The notes below the pieces were generated by a model. The model had not been told where the DNA came from. It saw only the letters and a program-made list of their open reading frames with translations, and made no database searches. From Calditrichia bacterium (GTDB lineage Bacteria; Calditrichota; Calditrichia; Calditrichales; J004), in NCBI GenBank assembly GCA_026991535.1, contig JALXBH010000247.1, positions 1-42,536 on the forward strand: a stretch of DNA of 42,536 nt, given 5' to 3'. Below, piece by piece: positions 7,860-15,213 of this stretch. The translations under genes were made by a program, and so were the position numbers. Position 1 is the stretch's first letter, and each line of letters begins with the position of its first letter.

Positions 7860-8699
7860 ATGGAAAACTTTGCCTTACCCACGGAAGATTTGTACAGCCC
7901 GGAAATTGCCACCATCACCCGGGTAGAGACATTAACAGAAAGTGAGAAACGTTTTGAGATACGCATGCCTGGAGAAAAGGCTCTCAATCATAAACCGGGG
8001 CAGTTTGTTGAGGTCTCCATTTTCGGCTTCGGTGAAGCGCCGATCTCCATTTGTTCCTCGCCCACACGCGGGCCCTTATTTGAGTTAACCGTGAGAGCCA
8101 CAGGGCGTTTAACGGATAAGATGCACTTGTTAAGTGAAGGCAGTCAGATAGGTATTCGCGGCCCTTTTGGCAACGGTTTTGATCCCGGCGCTTTTAAGGG
8201 AAAGGATATACTTTTTGTTTGCGGAGGGATTGGTCTTGCTCCGCTAAAGTCTCTGATTGATTATACACTGGATCGCAGGGAGGATTTTGGCCGGATTATC
8301 ATACTTTACGGGACGCGAAATCCATCGGAAATACTGTTCCCGGAAGAAATTAAGACATGGCAGTCACGGAAAGATGTAGAGTTTGCCATAACCGTGGATC
8401 AGGCTTCGGAAGAATGGCAGGGAAACGTGGGGGTTATTACCACCCTGATTCCCGGATTGGAACTGGATGTTAAAAATACAATCGTCACCGTGGTTGGGCC
8501 GCCCGTTATGTATAAGTTTGTTCTGATGTCTCTTAAGGGAAAGCGCATTCCCGATGAGAATATTTATCTTTCCCTGGAAAGGCGCATGAAATGCGGCGTA
8601 GGGAAATGCGGTCACTGTCAGATTAACGATACCTATGTATGTCAGGATGGACCGGTATATCACTATCCACGGGTAAAACAACTGGAGGAGGCGATATGA
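7860..8699 (+). CDS. hydG: Sulfhydrogenase gamma subunit, FAD/NAD(P)-binding HydG
   Basis: The 279-residue protein has a ferredoxin-NADP reductase fold: FAD-binding beta barrel (about 10-100, with KPGQFVEVS and EAPISICSSP) and NAD(P)-binding domain (DILFVCGGIGLAPLKSL, about 117-133). A C-terminal [2Fe-2S] cysteine set follows (Cys245, Cys250, Cys253, Cys261). It is the subunit that exchanges electrons with NAD(P)H. I use ATG 7860, preceded by GGGGG, and not the upstream ATG 7809, which lies inside hydB and would add a basic tail of 17 residues. It shares an ATGA stop/start overlap with hydD, indicating translational coupling. Confidence 0.9.
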   Translation: MENFALPTEDLYSPEIATITRVETLTESEKRFEIRMPGEKALNHKPGQFVEVSIFGFGEAPISICSSPTRGPLFELTVRATGRLTDKMHLLSEGSQIGIRGPFGNGFDPGAFKGKDILFVCGGIGLAPLKSLIDYTLDRREDFGRIIILYGTRNPSEILFPEEIKTWQSRKDVEFAITVDQASEEWQGNVGVITTLIPGLELDVKNTIVTVVGPPVMYKFVLMSLKGKRIPDENIYLSLERRMKCGVGKCGHCQINDTYVCQDGPVYHYPRVKQLEEAI

Positions 8700-9457
8700 G
8701 CAAGCCCAGAATAGCTTTTTTTGATTTTACCAGTTGCGAGGGATGCCAGTTAAACAAACTTAACCTGGAGAATGATCTGTTGAGTTTGCTGGAATTGGTG
8801 GATATTGTGGAATTCCGCGAAGCAATGGATGATACGGCCGATACGTATGACGTCGCTTTTATTGAGGGCAGCATCAGTACCCCGACCTGTGTTAAAAGGA
8901 TTTATGACATACGCCGCAGGGCAAAGGTATTGGTTTCCCTGGGCTCCTGTGCGGTTTTGGGCGGAGTTAACGCCATGAAGAATCTGCACCCGGCAGACTG
9001 GGTGCAGGAGGCGGTCTACGGCGAGGATAAATATCTCTTCCCCTCCATGCCGGTGCAGCCCGTAAGTGCCTATGTTAAGGTGGATTATGAAATCCGCGGT
9101 TGTCCCATGAGCACTCCGGAGTTTTTGCATGTACTTAAATCCATTGTGCTTGGCCGGAAACCTGAAATATTTGACCATGCCGTATGTGTGGAGTGTAAGC
9201 TGCATGAGAATGAGTGTGTGCTGGATAAGGGTATGTTCTGCCTGGGGCCGGTTTCCCGCGCCGGATGCGAGGCCGTATGCCCGGAAAACGGACAGTACTG
9301 TACCGGATGTCGGGGACTGGTTTCCAACGCCAATATCGCCGGGGCCGTGGGTATGTTGAAGCGACATGGCTTTTCCGAACAGGAAGCCAGAAAAAAGTTG
9401 CAGATGTATTCATCGCTAAATAAGCTTATAAACGAAGCGGAGTGTCGTCATGCGTAA
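8696..9457 (+). CDS. hydD: [NiFe] hydrogenase small subunit HydD
   Basis: The 253-residue protein is the Fe-S small subunit of a group 3 cytoplasmic hydrogenase. The proximal cluster ligands are recognisable as CEGC (Cys14, Cys17), GSC (Cys85) and GCP (Cys136). The C-terminal part carries further Cys sets (164/167/174/182 and 191/195/202/205), enough for two more [4Fe-4S] clusters. There is no Tat signal peptide, in line with a cytoplasmic enzyme. The ATG overlaps the hydG stop (ATGA) and GGAGG lies just upstream. The gene overlaps hydA by 8 bp. Confidence 0.92.
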   Translation: MSKPRIAFFDFTSCEGCQLNKLNLENDLLSLLELVDIVEFREAMDDTADTYDVAFIEGSISTPTCVKRIYDIRRRAKVLVSLGSCAVLGGVNAMKNLHPADWVQEAVYGEDKYLFPSMPVQPVSAYVKVDYEIRGCPMSTPEFLHVLKSIVLGRKPEIFDHAVCVECKLHENECVLDKGMFCLGPVSRAGCEAVCPENGQYCTGCRGLVSNANIAGAVGMLKRHGFSEQEARKKLQMYSSLNKLINEAECRHA

Positions 9458-10757
9458 AGATTTAAATATTGATGTGCATCATTTAACCCGCGTGGAGGGG
9501 CACGGCAACATCGTTGTTAATATGAAAAACGGCGTATTGCAAAAGGCCGAATTGGATATTGTGGAAGCGCCGCGTTTTTTTGAAGCGATGTTGAAGGGGC
9601 GTAACTTTATGGAAGTGGCCATAATTACGTCCCGTATATGCGGAATTTGTTCCCTGGGGCATCAAATTGCCTCGCTAAAAGCCACGGAAAAGGCACTTGG
9701 ACTGGAAGTTTCCGGACAAACAAAAATTCTGCGGCGCATCCTTACCGACGGCGCCACTTTTCAGAGTAATACCCTGCATGCCTTGTTTTTGGCCGCGCCG
9801 GATTTCTTAGAGGTCGGATCGGTCTTCCCATTGGTCAATACCCACAAGGACGTTGTCCTGGCCGCCCTGCGGCTGAAAAGACTGGCCAATGATATCGGGG
9901 ATGTGATCAGCGGCCGGGCCATACACCCCATACGCTGCGTGCCGGGCGGTTTTACCATGTTGCCCGGGGAAAAAGAGTTGAAAGTTTTGCAGGAAAGACT
10001 GAAAACGGAGGGCATGACCGATATCCGTTTTATCGTTGATGTAATCGCTTCCCTGGCCGATAAGATTCCTTCCTTTAACCGGGAGACGGAATACATAAGC
10101 CTGACTTCCGAAGAGGAATACGCTTTGTATGACGGTGTGATATGCTCCTCGGACACGGGGACCTATCCCGTGGAAAAATATCTGGAGATAACCAACGAGT
10201 TTGTCGTGGCGCATTCTTCAAGCAAGCATGCCCGTTTTAACCGCAGCTCGTATATGGTGGGCGCGCTTGCCCGTTTTAACAACAACCATCAACAATTACA
10301 CCCCTTTGCCGGAGAAGTGGCTAAAAAGCTGGGGCTTTCGGCTCCTTGTTTTAATCCCTATATGAATACGGTGGCGCAGTTGGTGGAAGTGGCCCATTGT
10401 ATTGAAAACAGCATTATGCTGATGGACAGGTTGTTAAGCGATGGTATTCGCTTTGAAAAACCCAATCAGACGCCCGCGCAATATGGCCGGGGGATAGCCG
10501 CAACCGAGGTGCCGCGTGGTATTCTGTTCCATGACTATACCTACAACCGCCAGGGTAATATTGTTAAGGCAAACTGTATTATTCCCACGGGACAGAATCT
10601 TGAAAATATTGATGATGATATGAAAAAACTGGTGCCGGAGATTATTGATGAAAGTAAGGAGGAGATTACTCATAAGCTGGAAATGCTGGTGAGGTCTTAT
10701 GATCCCTGTATCTCCTGCTCCGTACATATGTTGGATGTTGAATTTATAGAAGAGTAA
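9450..10757 (+). CDS. hydA: [NiFe] hydrogenase large catalytic subunit HydA
   Basis: The 435-residue protein carries both NiFe-binding motifs. The L1 motif SRICGICSLGH supplies Cys64 and Cys67, and the C-terminal L2 motif DPCISCSVH supplies Cys420 and Cys423. The final nine residues after His426 (MLDVEFIEE) form the tail removed by a maturation protease, and a protease gene follows four bases later. N-terminal HLTRVEGHGN is also conserved. With HydBGD it forms a bidirectional NAD(P)-linked hydrogenase of group 3b type, which can evolve H2 and in some archaea reduce sulfur. Group assignment is from gene order and motifs, not from phylogeny. Confidence 0.93.
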   Translation: MRKDLNIDVHHLTRVEGHGNIVVNMKNGVLQKAELDIVEAPRFFEAMLKGRNFMEVAIITSRICGICSLGHQIASLKATEKALGLEVSGQTKILRRILTDGATFQSNTLHALFLAAPDFLEVGSVFPLVNTHKDVVLAALRLKRLANDIGDVISGRAIHPIRCVPGGFTMLPGEKELKVLQERLKTEGMTDIRFIVDVIASLADKIPSFNRETEYISLTSEEEYALYDGVICSSDTGTYPVEKYLEITNEFVVAHSSSKHARFNRSSYMVGALARFNNNHQQLHPFAGEVAKKLGLSAPCFNPYMNTVAQLVEVAHCIENSIMLMDRLLSDGIRFEKPNQTPAQYGRGIAATEVPRGILFHDYTYNRQGNIVKANCIIPTGQNLENIDDDMKKLVPEIIDESKEEITHKLEMLVRSYDPCISCSVHMLDVEFIEE

Positions 10758-10761
10758 TGAG

Positions 10762-11232
10762 ATGATTAAGATTATTGGTCTGGGTAACGCCCTGCGCGGA
10801 GATGACGCCATTGGGCCGGAGATCATTGAAGTTCTGGAAACCATGAGCACGGGTGATTCCCTGCGCTTAATCGATGCCGGGGCGGATGCGTTTACCGTTC
10901 TGGAACATTTGCTGGAAGAGATTCCTGTTGTATTGGTGGACTGCGCGGATATGAAACTGCCTCCGGGATCGGTAAAAATTTTTGATGTAAGTGAAGCAAA
11001 CCTCGCAGAAGTATCCGGCCATGTATCCCTTCATGGATTTGGTTTTGCCGAGATATACCGCATGGCCGGACAATTGGGCCCATGCGCTCCGTGTAAAATA
11101 ATCGGTGTGCAGCCGGAACGCGTCACCTTTGATACGGAACTTTCGGTTCCGGTAAAAAAAGCAATACCTGAAATTTTAAACCTGATTAACAGGGAGGCTT
11201 TGTTGTATGAAGAAGAAAGTACTTATCATTGA
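10762..11232 (+). CDS. Hydrogenase maturation protease
   Basis: The 156-residue protein belongs to the HyaD/HybD/HycI family of nickel-dependent endopeptidases that clip the C-terminal tail of the large subunit after NiFe(CN)2CO insertion. Motifs are GLGNALRGDDAIGPE (residues 6-20), VVLVDCAD (about 56-63), HGFGFAEI (His91) and GVQP. The acidic residue at about 15, an Asp at 60-63 and His91 match the nickel-binding triad positions of HybD. The start lies four bases after the hydA stop and the 3' end overlaps the receiver gene by 26 bp. No hypABCDEF genes are in the window, so metallocentre assembly must be encoded elsewhere. Confidence 0.92.
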   Translation: MIKIIGLGNALRGDDAIGPEIIEVLETMSTGDSLRLIDAGADAFTVLEHLLEEIPVVLVDCADMKLPPGSVKIFDVSEANLAEVSGHVSLHGFGFAEIYRMAGQLGPCAPCKIIGVQPERVTFDTELSVPVKKAIPEILNLINREALLYEEESTYH

Positions 11233-11593
11233 TGATGATATTGATCTGGTAGAGGCCATGCGCATGACCCTGGAAGAGGCCGGTCTGGAGGTTCTGGATG
11301 CCCAGTCCGGTAAAAAGGGGGAGGAGCGCGCCCTGAGGGAACATCCCGATTTGATTTTACTGGATATTATGATGGGCGAGCAGGACGAAGGGTTCCATGT
11401 GGCTTACCACCTGAGAAATCATAAAGAGACCGAGGATATCCCCATAATCATGCTTTCGGCCGTAGGACAGGAAACCGGTTTCTCTTTTGACCCGGAAAAG
11501 GATGAAGCCTTTCTTCCCGTGCAGGAGTTTATCGACAAACCCGTAAACCCGGATCATCTGGTGGAGAAGGTTAAAGCGCATTTGGGCTATTGA
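11207..11593 (+). CDS. Single-domain response regulator in the hyd operon
   Basis: The 128-residue protein is a lone receiver domain: acidic pocket DDD at residues 9-11, phospho-acceptor Asp in ILLDIMM (about residue 53), Ser/Thr switch in IIMLSA and Lys in EFIDKPV. It has no DNA-binding output domain, unlike the RegA/PrrA partner of RegB kinases. An insertion around GQETGFSFDPEKDEAFLPVQ precedes the conserved Lys. GGGAGG nine bases before the ATG lies inside the upstream protease gene, which it overlaps by 26 bp. It is co-transcribed with the hydrogenase and the following kinase, so it is very likely that kinase's substrate. Confidence 0.9.
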   Translation: MKKKVLIIDDDIDLVEAMRMTLEEAGLEVLDAQSGKKGEERALREHPDLILLDIMMGEQDEGFHVAYHLRNHKETEDIPIIMLSAVGQETGFSFDPEKDEAFLPVQEFIDKPVNPDHLVEKVKAHLGY

Positions 11594-11602
11594 GCGGGAT
11601 TT

Positions 11603-12958
11603 ATGAAAAGCAAACTCTCTTTTAGCGAAAGCCTCGGCGCGCAGTTCACCCTGTTAAATGCCACCATGCTCAACTCGCGTATATTGTGGTCCATACGTTG
11701 GCGCTGGGTGGCCAATGCCGGTTTTTTTCTGTTGATACTTTTGGCCCGCTCCGTGGATATTCTTTTGGATTATGAATCTGTATGGCTCACTCTGATGGTG
11801 TTGGCGGTTTCGAATTTAATCTACCAGGCCATCTACATCTTTAAAAAAAATTACAGCCTGATCGGCGAGTTGTCCTTTATTTCCGTCCATATGCTTATGG
11901 ATGTTCTGATCCTGACCTGGCTGATCCATCTGACCGGAGGGGTTGAGAACCCGTTATACTTTTTCTACATCTTTCATGTCATAATCAGCAGCATTATTTT
12001 CCCCAAAAACTGGCCTTATCTTTTTACAACATTTGTCTTTCTGTTGTTTAATGTTCTGGTATGGGCCGAGTTCTATCATTTTATCGGCCATAATTGCCTT
12101 TATGAGGCGCGGTATCATCAAAACCTGTATCTGAATATTCTCAGCGTGGCTGTTTTTACAACGGCTGTTTTTCTGACCACGCATATATGCACAAGTTTTA
12201 TGAAACTTTTCCGGCAAAGCCAACGGGAAGTGAAGCAGCTAAACAGACTGTTGATGGAAAAGGAAAGTGAAAAAAGCTCTTTTTATCGCTATACTTCCCA
12301 TGAACTTAAAGCACCGGTTGTTTCTATAAAAACCAGCATAGACGCGGTGCTGGCTTCATCCGGAAACGGGTTGCCTGATCAGGCCCGTCGTTTGCTTAAA
12401 CGCGCCTCGGCCCGAGCGGCGCAGATGCTTGACATGTTAAAGGAGTTGCTGGAACTTTCATGGGAGCAATCGAAAGGGAAACAGACAACGACCGACTACG
12501 TTGATGTTAGAGAGGTTCTGCTGCAATCCGTTGAGATGGAGCGGGCCGTGGCCGATAGCAGAGGAATACGTTTTTATACCGATTTTGAAAAAGGGGTACC
12601 CGGGATTACGGCGGATAAAAACAGTCTGCAAAAACTGTTTGGAAATATAGTGGGAAATGCCGTGCGTTATAACCGGGATGGGGGTACTATTCATATCCGT
12701 GCCGAAAAAAAAGAGAATGGCGTATCCGTAACTGTACAGGATGAAGGCATAGGCATTGCCGGCGATGATTTAAGAAAGATATTCGATCCTTTTTACCGCT
12801 CTGCCGCGGCCAAAGAGTTCACAGACGGTGGCAGCGGCCTGGGCCTTAGCCTGGTAAAGCAAATTGTCGATAATCTGGGTGGACGGATCGAGGTGGATTC
12901 CGCTCCGGGGCATGGTACTACCTTTACCATATTTTTACCGGCGGAGTCTAATTCATGA
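11603..12958 (+). CDS. RegB/PrrB-like membrane histidine kinase
   Basis: The 451-residue kinase has about six membrane helices (residues 30-200), a short linker, HisKA with YTSHELKAP (His233), and a HATPase with N box (IVGNAVRYN), G1 (DEGIGI) and G2 (GSGLGLSL). Between the third and fourth helices lies TGGVENPLYFFYIFH. RegB/PrrB redox kinases carry a GGxxNP(F) heptapeptide there that binds ubiquinone, so a quinone-pool or redox input is likely (inference). It follows the receiver gene by nine bases and overlaps the ACT-domain gene by four (ATGA). Its location at the end of the hydrogenase operon suggests that it senses respiratory redox state for H2 metabolism. Confidence 0.88.
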   Translation: MKSKLSFSESLGAQFTLLNATMLNSRILWSIRWRWVANAGFFLLILLARSVDILLDYESVWLTLMVLAVSNLIYQAIYIFKKNYSLIGELSFISVHMLMDVLILTWLIHLTGGVENPLYFFYIFHVIISSIIFPKNWPYLFTTFVFLLFNVLVWAEFYHFIGHNCLYEARYHQNLYLNILSVAVFTTAVFLTTHICTSFMKLFRQSQREVKQLNRLLMEKESEKSSFYRYTSHELKAPVVSIKTSIDAVLASSGNGLPDQARRLLKRASARAAQMLDMLKELLELSWEQSKGKQTTTDYVDVREVLLQSVEMERAVADSRGIRFYTDFEKGVPGITADKNSLQKLFGNIVGNAVRYNRDGGTIHIRAEKKENGVSVTVQDEGIGIAGDDLRKIFDPFYRSAAAKEFTDGGSGLGLSLVKQIVDNLGGRIEVDSAPGHGTTFTIFLPAESNS

Positions 12959-13419
12959 AGATAGGCGGCTTAATGTTAAACAACGGCCTTACGCTGTATC
13001 GCATTACGCAGGCTGAGGACAAGCCGGGCGTGGCCGGTAGTATTCTTAAGTTTTACGCTCAGAGGAATATAAATCTGGAATATCTGACGGAATCCAGTAC
13101 CGACGGAGGCTTTTTTGTTATCCAGCTCTGTATTGAAAGCCGTTATGTGGATGAGGTAGAGACCTATATGAAGGAGAATCCGGGAAACATCAGCGGGCTT
13201 AATATTAAGCGGATAGATGACGTTTCCACGTTTGCCATTTATGGACCGCATTTCCGGGAAAAGCCGGGTATCGCGGCTCGTTTTTGTTCCTATATCGGTA
13301 ATGCCGGGGTCAACATCTATGGTATTTCGAGCAGTGTTTCCTCGGTATGCTGCATCATTAAGTCCGCGGATGTGGAAAAGGCCCGCGAGGCAGTATTGTC
13401 CTATTTTGAGCTGCCCTGA
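12955..13419 (+). CDS. Tandem ACT-domain protein
   Basis: The 154-residue protein consists of two ACT-type ligand-binding domains. The first spans about 11-75 (ITQAEDKPGVAGSILKFYAQRNINLEYL). The second spans about 85-150 (FAIYGPHFREKPGIAARFCSYIGNAGVNIYGIS). The second repeat resembles the regulatory ACT of aspartate kinase. No catalytic domain is present. It is translationally coupled to the kinase gene by an ATGA overlap, with GGCGGAG upstream; ATG 12973 is an alternative start. ACT domains usually bind amino acids, so it may feed an amino-acid signal into the operon. The ligand cannot be read from sequence. Confidence 0.82.
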   Translation: MKIGGLMLNNGLTLYRITQAEDKPGVAGSILKFYAQRNINLEYLTESSTDGGFFVIQLCIESRYVDEVETYMKENPGNISGLNIKRIDDVSTFAIYGPHFREKPGIAARFCSYIGNAGVNIYGISSSVSSVCCIIKSADVEKAREAVLSYFELP

Positions 13420-13540
13420 ATTCATTCGTTTGTTTTTAGCGTTGTTTTTTTATTCAGGAATTATCCATTAAATTGATCAGAACTTTATAAACCTGTAGGC
13501 AAAGGGAAATAGTACAAAATATTTTCCGGAAAGGATGACC

Positions 13541-14362
13541 ATGGCGGTCTTAAAAGATAAAACTTACATTATAACCGGAGCCAGTCGCGGTATTGGCCGG
13601 GCCATTGCCTTACGTTTGGCCGGGGCGGGTGCCAACATCGTCGTGGCAGCCAAAACCGGCCGGCCTCATCCCAAACTGGAAGGCACCATTCAGGAAACGG
13701 TACGGCAGGTGGAGGAAGCCGGGGGCCGGGGACTGGCCGTTAAAACCGATGTACGCTTTGCCGGAGAAGTAGAAAACATGGTGGAGATGGCCGTAAAGAC
13801 TTTTGGAGGAATTAATGGTCTGATCAATAATGCGGGTGCCATATCGTTGACGGGGGTGGAAAAAACCACGCCAAAATTATTTGACCGCATCCACCAGGTG
13901 AACACACGGGCGGTTTATTTATGTGCCCGTGCCGCGCACCCCTATCTTAAGGAAGCGGAAAATGCGCATATTCTAAGTCTTTCACCGCCGGTAAACATGG
14001 ATGTTAAGTGGTTAAAGGATTATAGTCCCTATACGGTCAGTAAATACGGCATGACCATGCTTTCCCTGGGTATGGCGGCCGAATTTGAACAGGATGGGAT
14101 ATCGGTAAACACCCTGTGGCCGGCAACTTTAATTGCCACGGCGGCCATTGAGTTTGCCGTGGGCGGCCCCGGAATGCTTAATCATTGCCGCAAACCGGAC
14201 ATCATGGCCGATGCCGCCTATGAAATAGTGAGCAGGCAGGGACTAAGCGGTAACACCCTGTTGGATGAACCCTTCCTGAAGGAGTGCGGCTATGACGATT
14301 TTGATCGATATGCTTATAACTCCGCCTACAAGGATAAAATCCATCCCGATATTTTTCTGTAA
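13541..14362 (+). CDS. HSDL2-type short-chain dehydrogenase
   Basis: The 273-residue SDR has the cofactor motif TGASRGIGRA near its N-terminus, NNAG in the NNAGAISLT segment, and the catalytic YTVSK. Segments AAKTGRPHPKLEGTI and HILSLSPPVNMD, and the later LWPATLIATAA, closely resemble hydroxysteroid-dehydrogenase-like 2 (HSDL2), an SDR subgroup with poorly known substrates linked to fatty-acid metabolism. I start it at ATG 13541, six bases after GGAAAGG. An ATG at 13535 would sit directly against that ribosome binding site. It ends six bases before the convergent cheX gene. Confidence 0.88.
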   Translation: MAVLKDKTYIITGASRGIGRAIALRLAGAGANIVVAAKTGRPHPKLEGTIQETVRQVEEAGGRGLAVKTDVRFAGEVENMVEMAVKTFGGINGLINNAGAISLTGVEKTTPKLFDRIHQVNTRAVYLCARAAHPYLKEAENAHILSLSPPVNMDVKWLKDYSPYTVSKYGMTMLSLGMAAEFEQDGISVNTLWPATLIATAAIEFAVGGPGMLNHCRKPDIMADAAYEIVSRQGLSGNTLLDEPFLKECGYDDFDRYAYNSAYKDKIHPDIFL

Positions 14363-14368
14363 CACACC

Positions 14369-14815
14369 TTATTCCAGGCCGACAACAAGATAGGCTTTAT
14401 TACCATTCCAGTTTATGGGTATGATATAGGCGTCGATATCCCTGGGCAGTTTGATATCCCGGGCCTGTCCTTCAACGATCACCGGTACCGAAATATGAAA
14501 CTCCCGGCCAAACACCTTGCGCAGATTTCCGCTTATGGTATTGGCTATTTCACCGGAAAGATCTTTAAAGTCGTCAGTGCCTACCTCCTTAACCCCCAGC
14601 ATTTTTCTGGCCATGCTTTGCAACAGATTCTGACCGGATGTAAAGTAGATACTGCCTTTACGTTTTCCCGAAATACCGATGATGCCGCTGTATTCCAGCA
14701 TGATCGGAGAACCGTTTTTTGTGTAGGGAACGCCGCATTCAGCCGGAGCGCCGGTTGTTTCCTTAAAAAAGTTAACGGTTGTGTCTACAACATATTTAAG
14801 TTCGGAATTTGTCAT
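14369..14815 (-). CDS. cheX: CheX-type phosphatase of CheY-P
   Basis: The 148-residue protein matches the CheX/CheC family (PF13690). The single active-site motif E-x-x-N lies in DLSGEIANTISGNL (Glu89, Asn92), where the family attacks the acyl phosphate of CheY. Length is that of CheX, with one catalytic helix, not the two of CheC. Its start overlaps the cheY stop by four bases (ATGA), so the two are translationally coupled. There are no chemoreceptor or cheW genes in the window. Its target is therefore probably the adjacent CheY, phosphorylated by the propeller-CheA protein upstream. Confidence 0.85.
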   Translation of the reverse strand: MTNSELKYVVDTTVNFFKETTGAPAECGVPYTKNGSPIMLEYSGIIGISGKRKGSIYFTSGQNLLQSMARKMLGVKEVGTDDFKDLSGEIANTISGNLRKVFGREFHISVPVIVEGQARDIKLPRDIDAYIIPINWNGNKAYLVVGLE

Positions 14816-15195
14816 ACAGCCACCTTTTCGGCAAGCTTTTGAATGGTTTGTTGTACCTGCTCCGTAGTGAAGGGTTTGGGTATAAATGATTTGGCCCCTT
14901 TTTTAATGGCCTCTATGGCCGTGGCCTTATCCGACAGGGCACTGATGACAATAACCTGTACATCGGGCTTTATTTGCAATAAATGTTCCAGGACAACCAG
15001 GCCATCCATTTCGGGCATGGTAATATCCAGGGTCACAATATCAGCCGGGTTTTCTTTAAAAAGGTCAATGGCTTCCAGCCCATTTGACGCCGTGCCCACA
15101 AGCTGGTAGTTCTTCTCGGTAACCCCCCGTTGTATAATTTTACGGATAATGGAGGAATCATCCACCACCATTATCTTAATTTGATCATTCACCAT
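14812..15195 (-). CDS. cheY: CheY-like single-domain response regulator
   Basis: The 127-residue receiver has Asp12-Asp13 in VVDDSS, phospho-acceptor Asp57 in TLDITMPEMDG, the switch Ser in VISALS and Lys107 in FIPKPF. The motif set is close to chemotaxis CheY. I start it at ATG 15195, with AGAGG upstream; a TTG at 15213 would add six residues that overlap that ribosome binding site. The start lies 18 bp after the end of the propeller-CheA gene on the same strand. The order sensor kinase, CheY, CheX suggests a closed phosphorylation and dephosphorylation loop. Confidence 0.9.
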   Translation of the reverse strand: MVNDQIKIMVVDDSSIIRKIIQRGVTEKNYQLVGTASNGLEAIDLFKENPADIVTLDITMPEMDGLVVLEHLLQIKPDVQVIVISALSDKATAIEAIKKGAKSFIPKPFTTEQVQQTIQKLAEKVAV

Positions 15196-15213
15196 TTCCC
15201 CCCTCTGGTACAA

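Noticed and set aside
14369-15195. A chemotaxis operon
   Set aside because: CheY and CheX are present, but there is no cheW, cheB, cheR, chemoreceptor or flagellar gene in the window. A non-chemotactic role with the propeller-CheA protein fits better.
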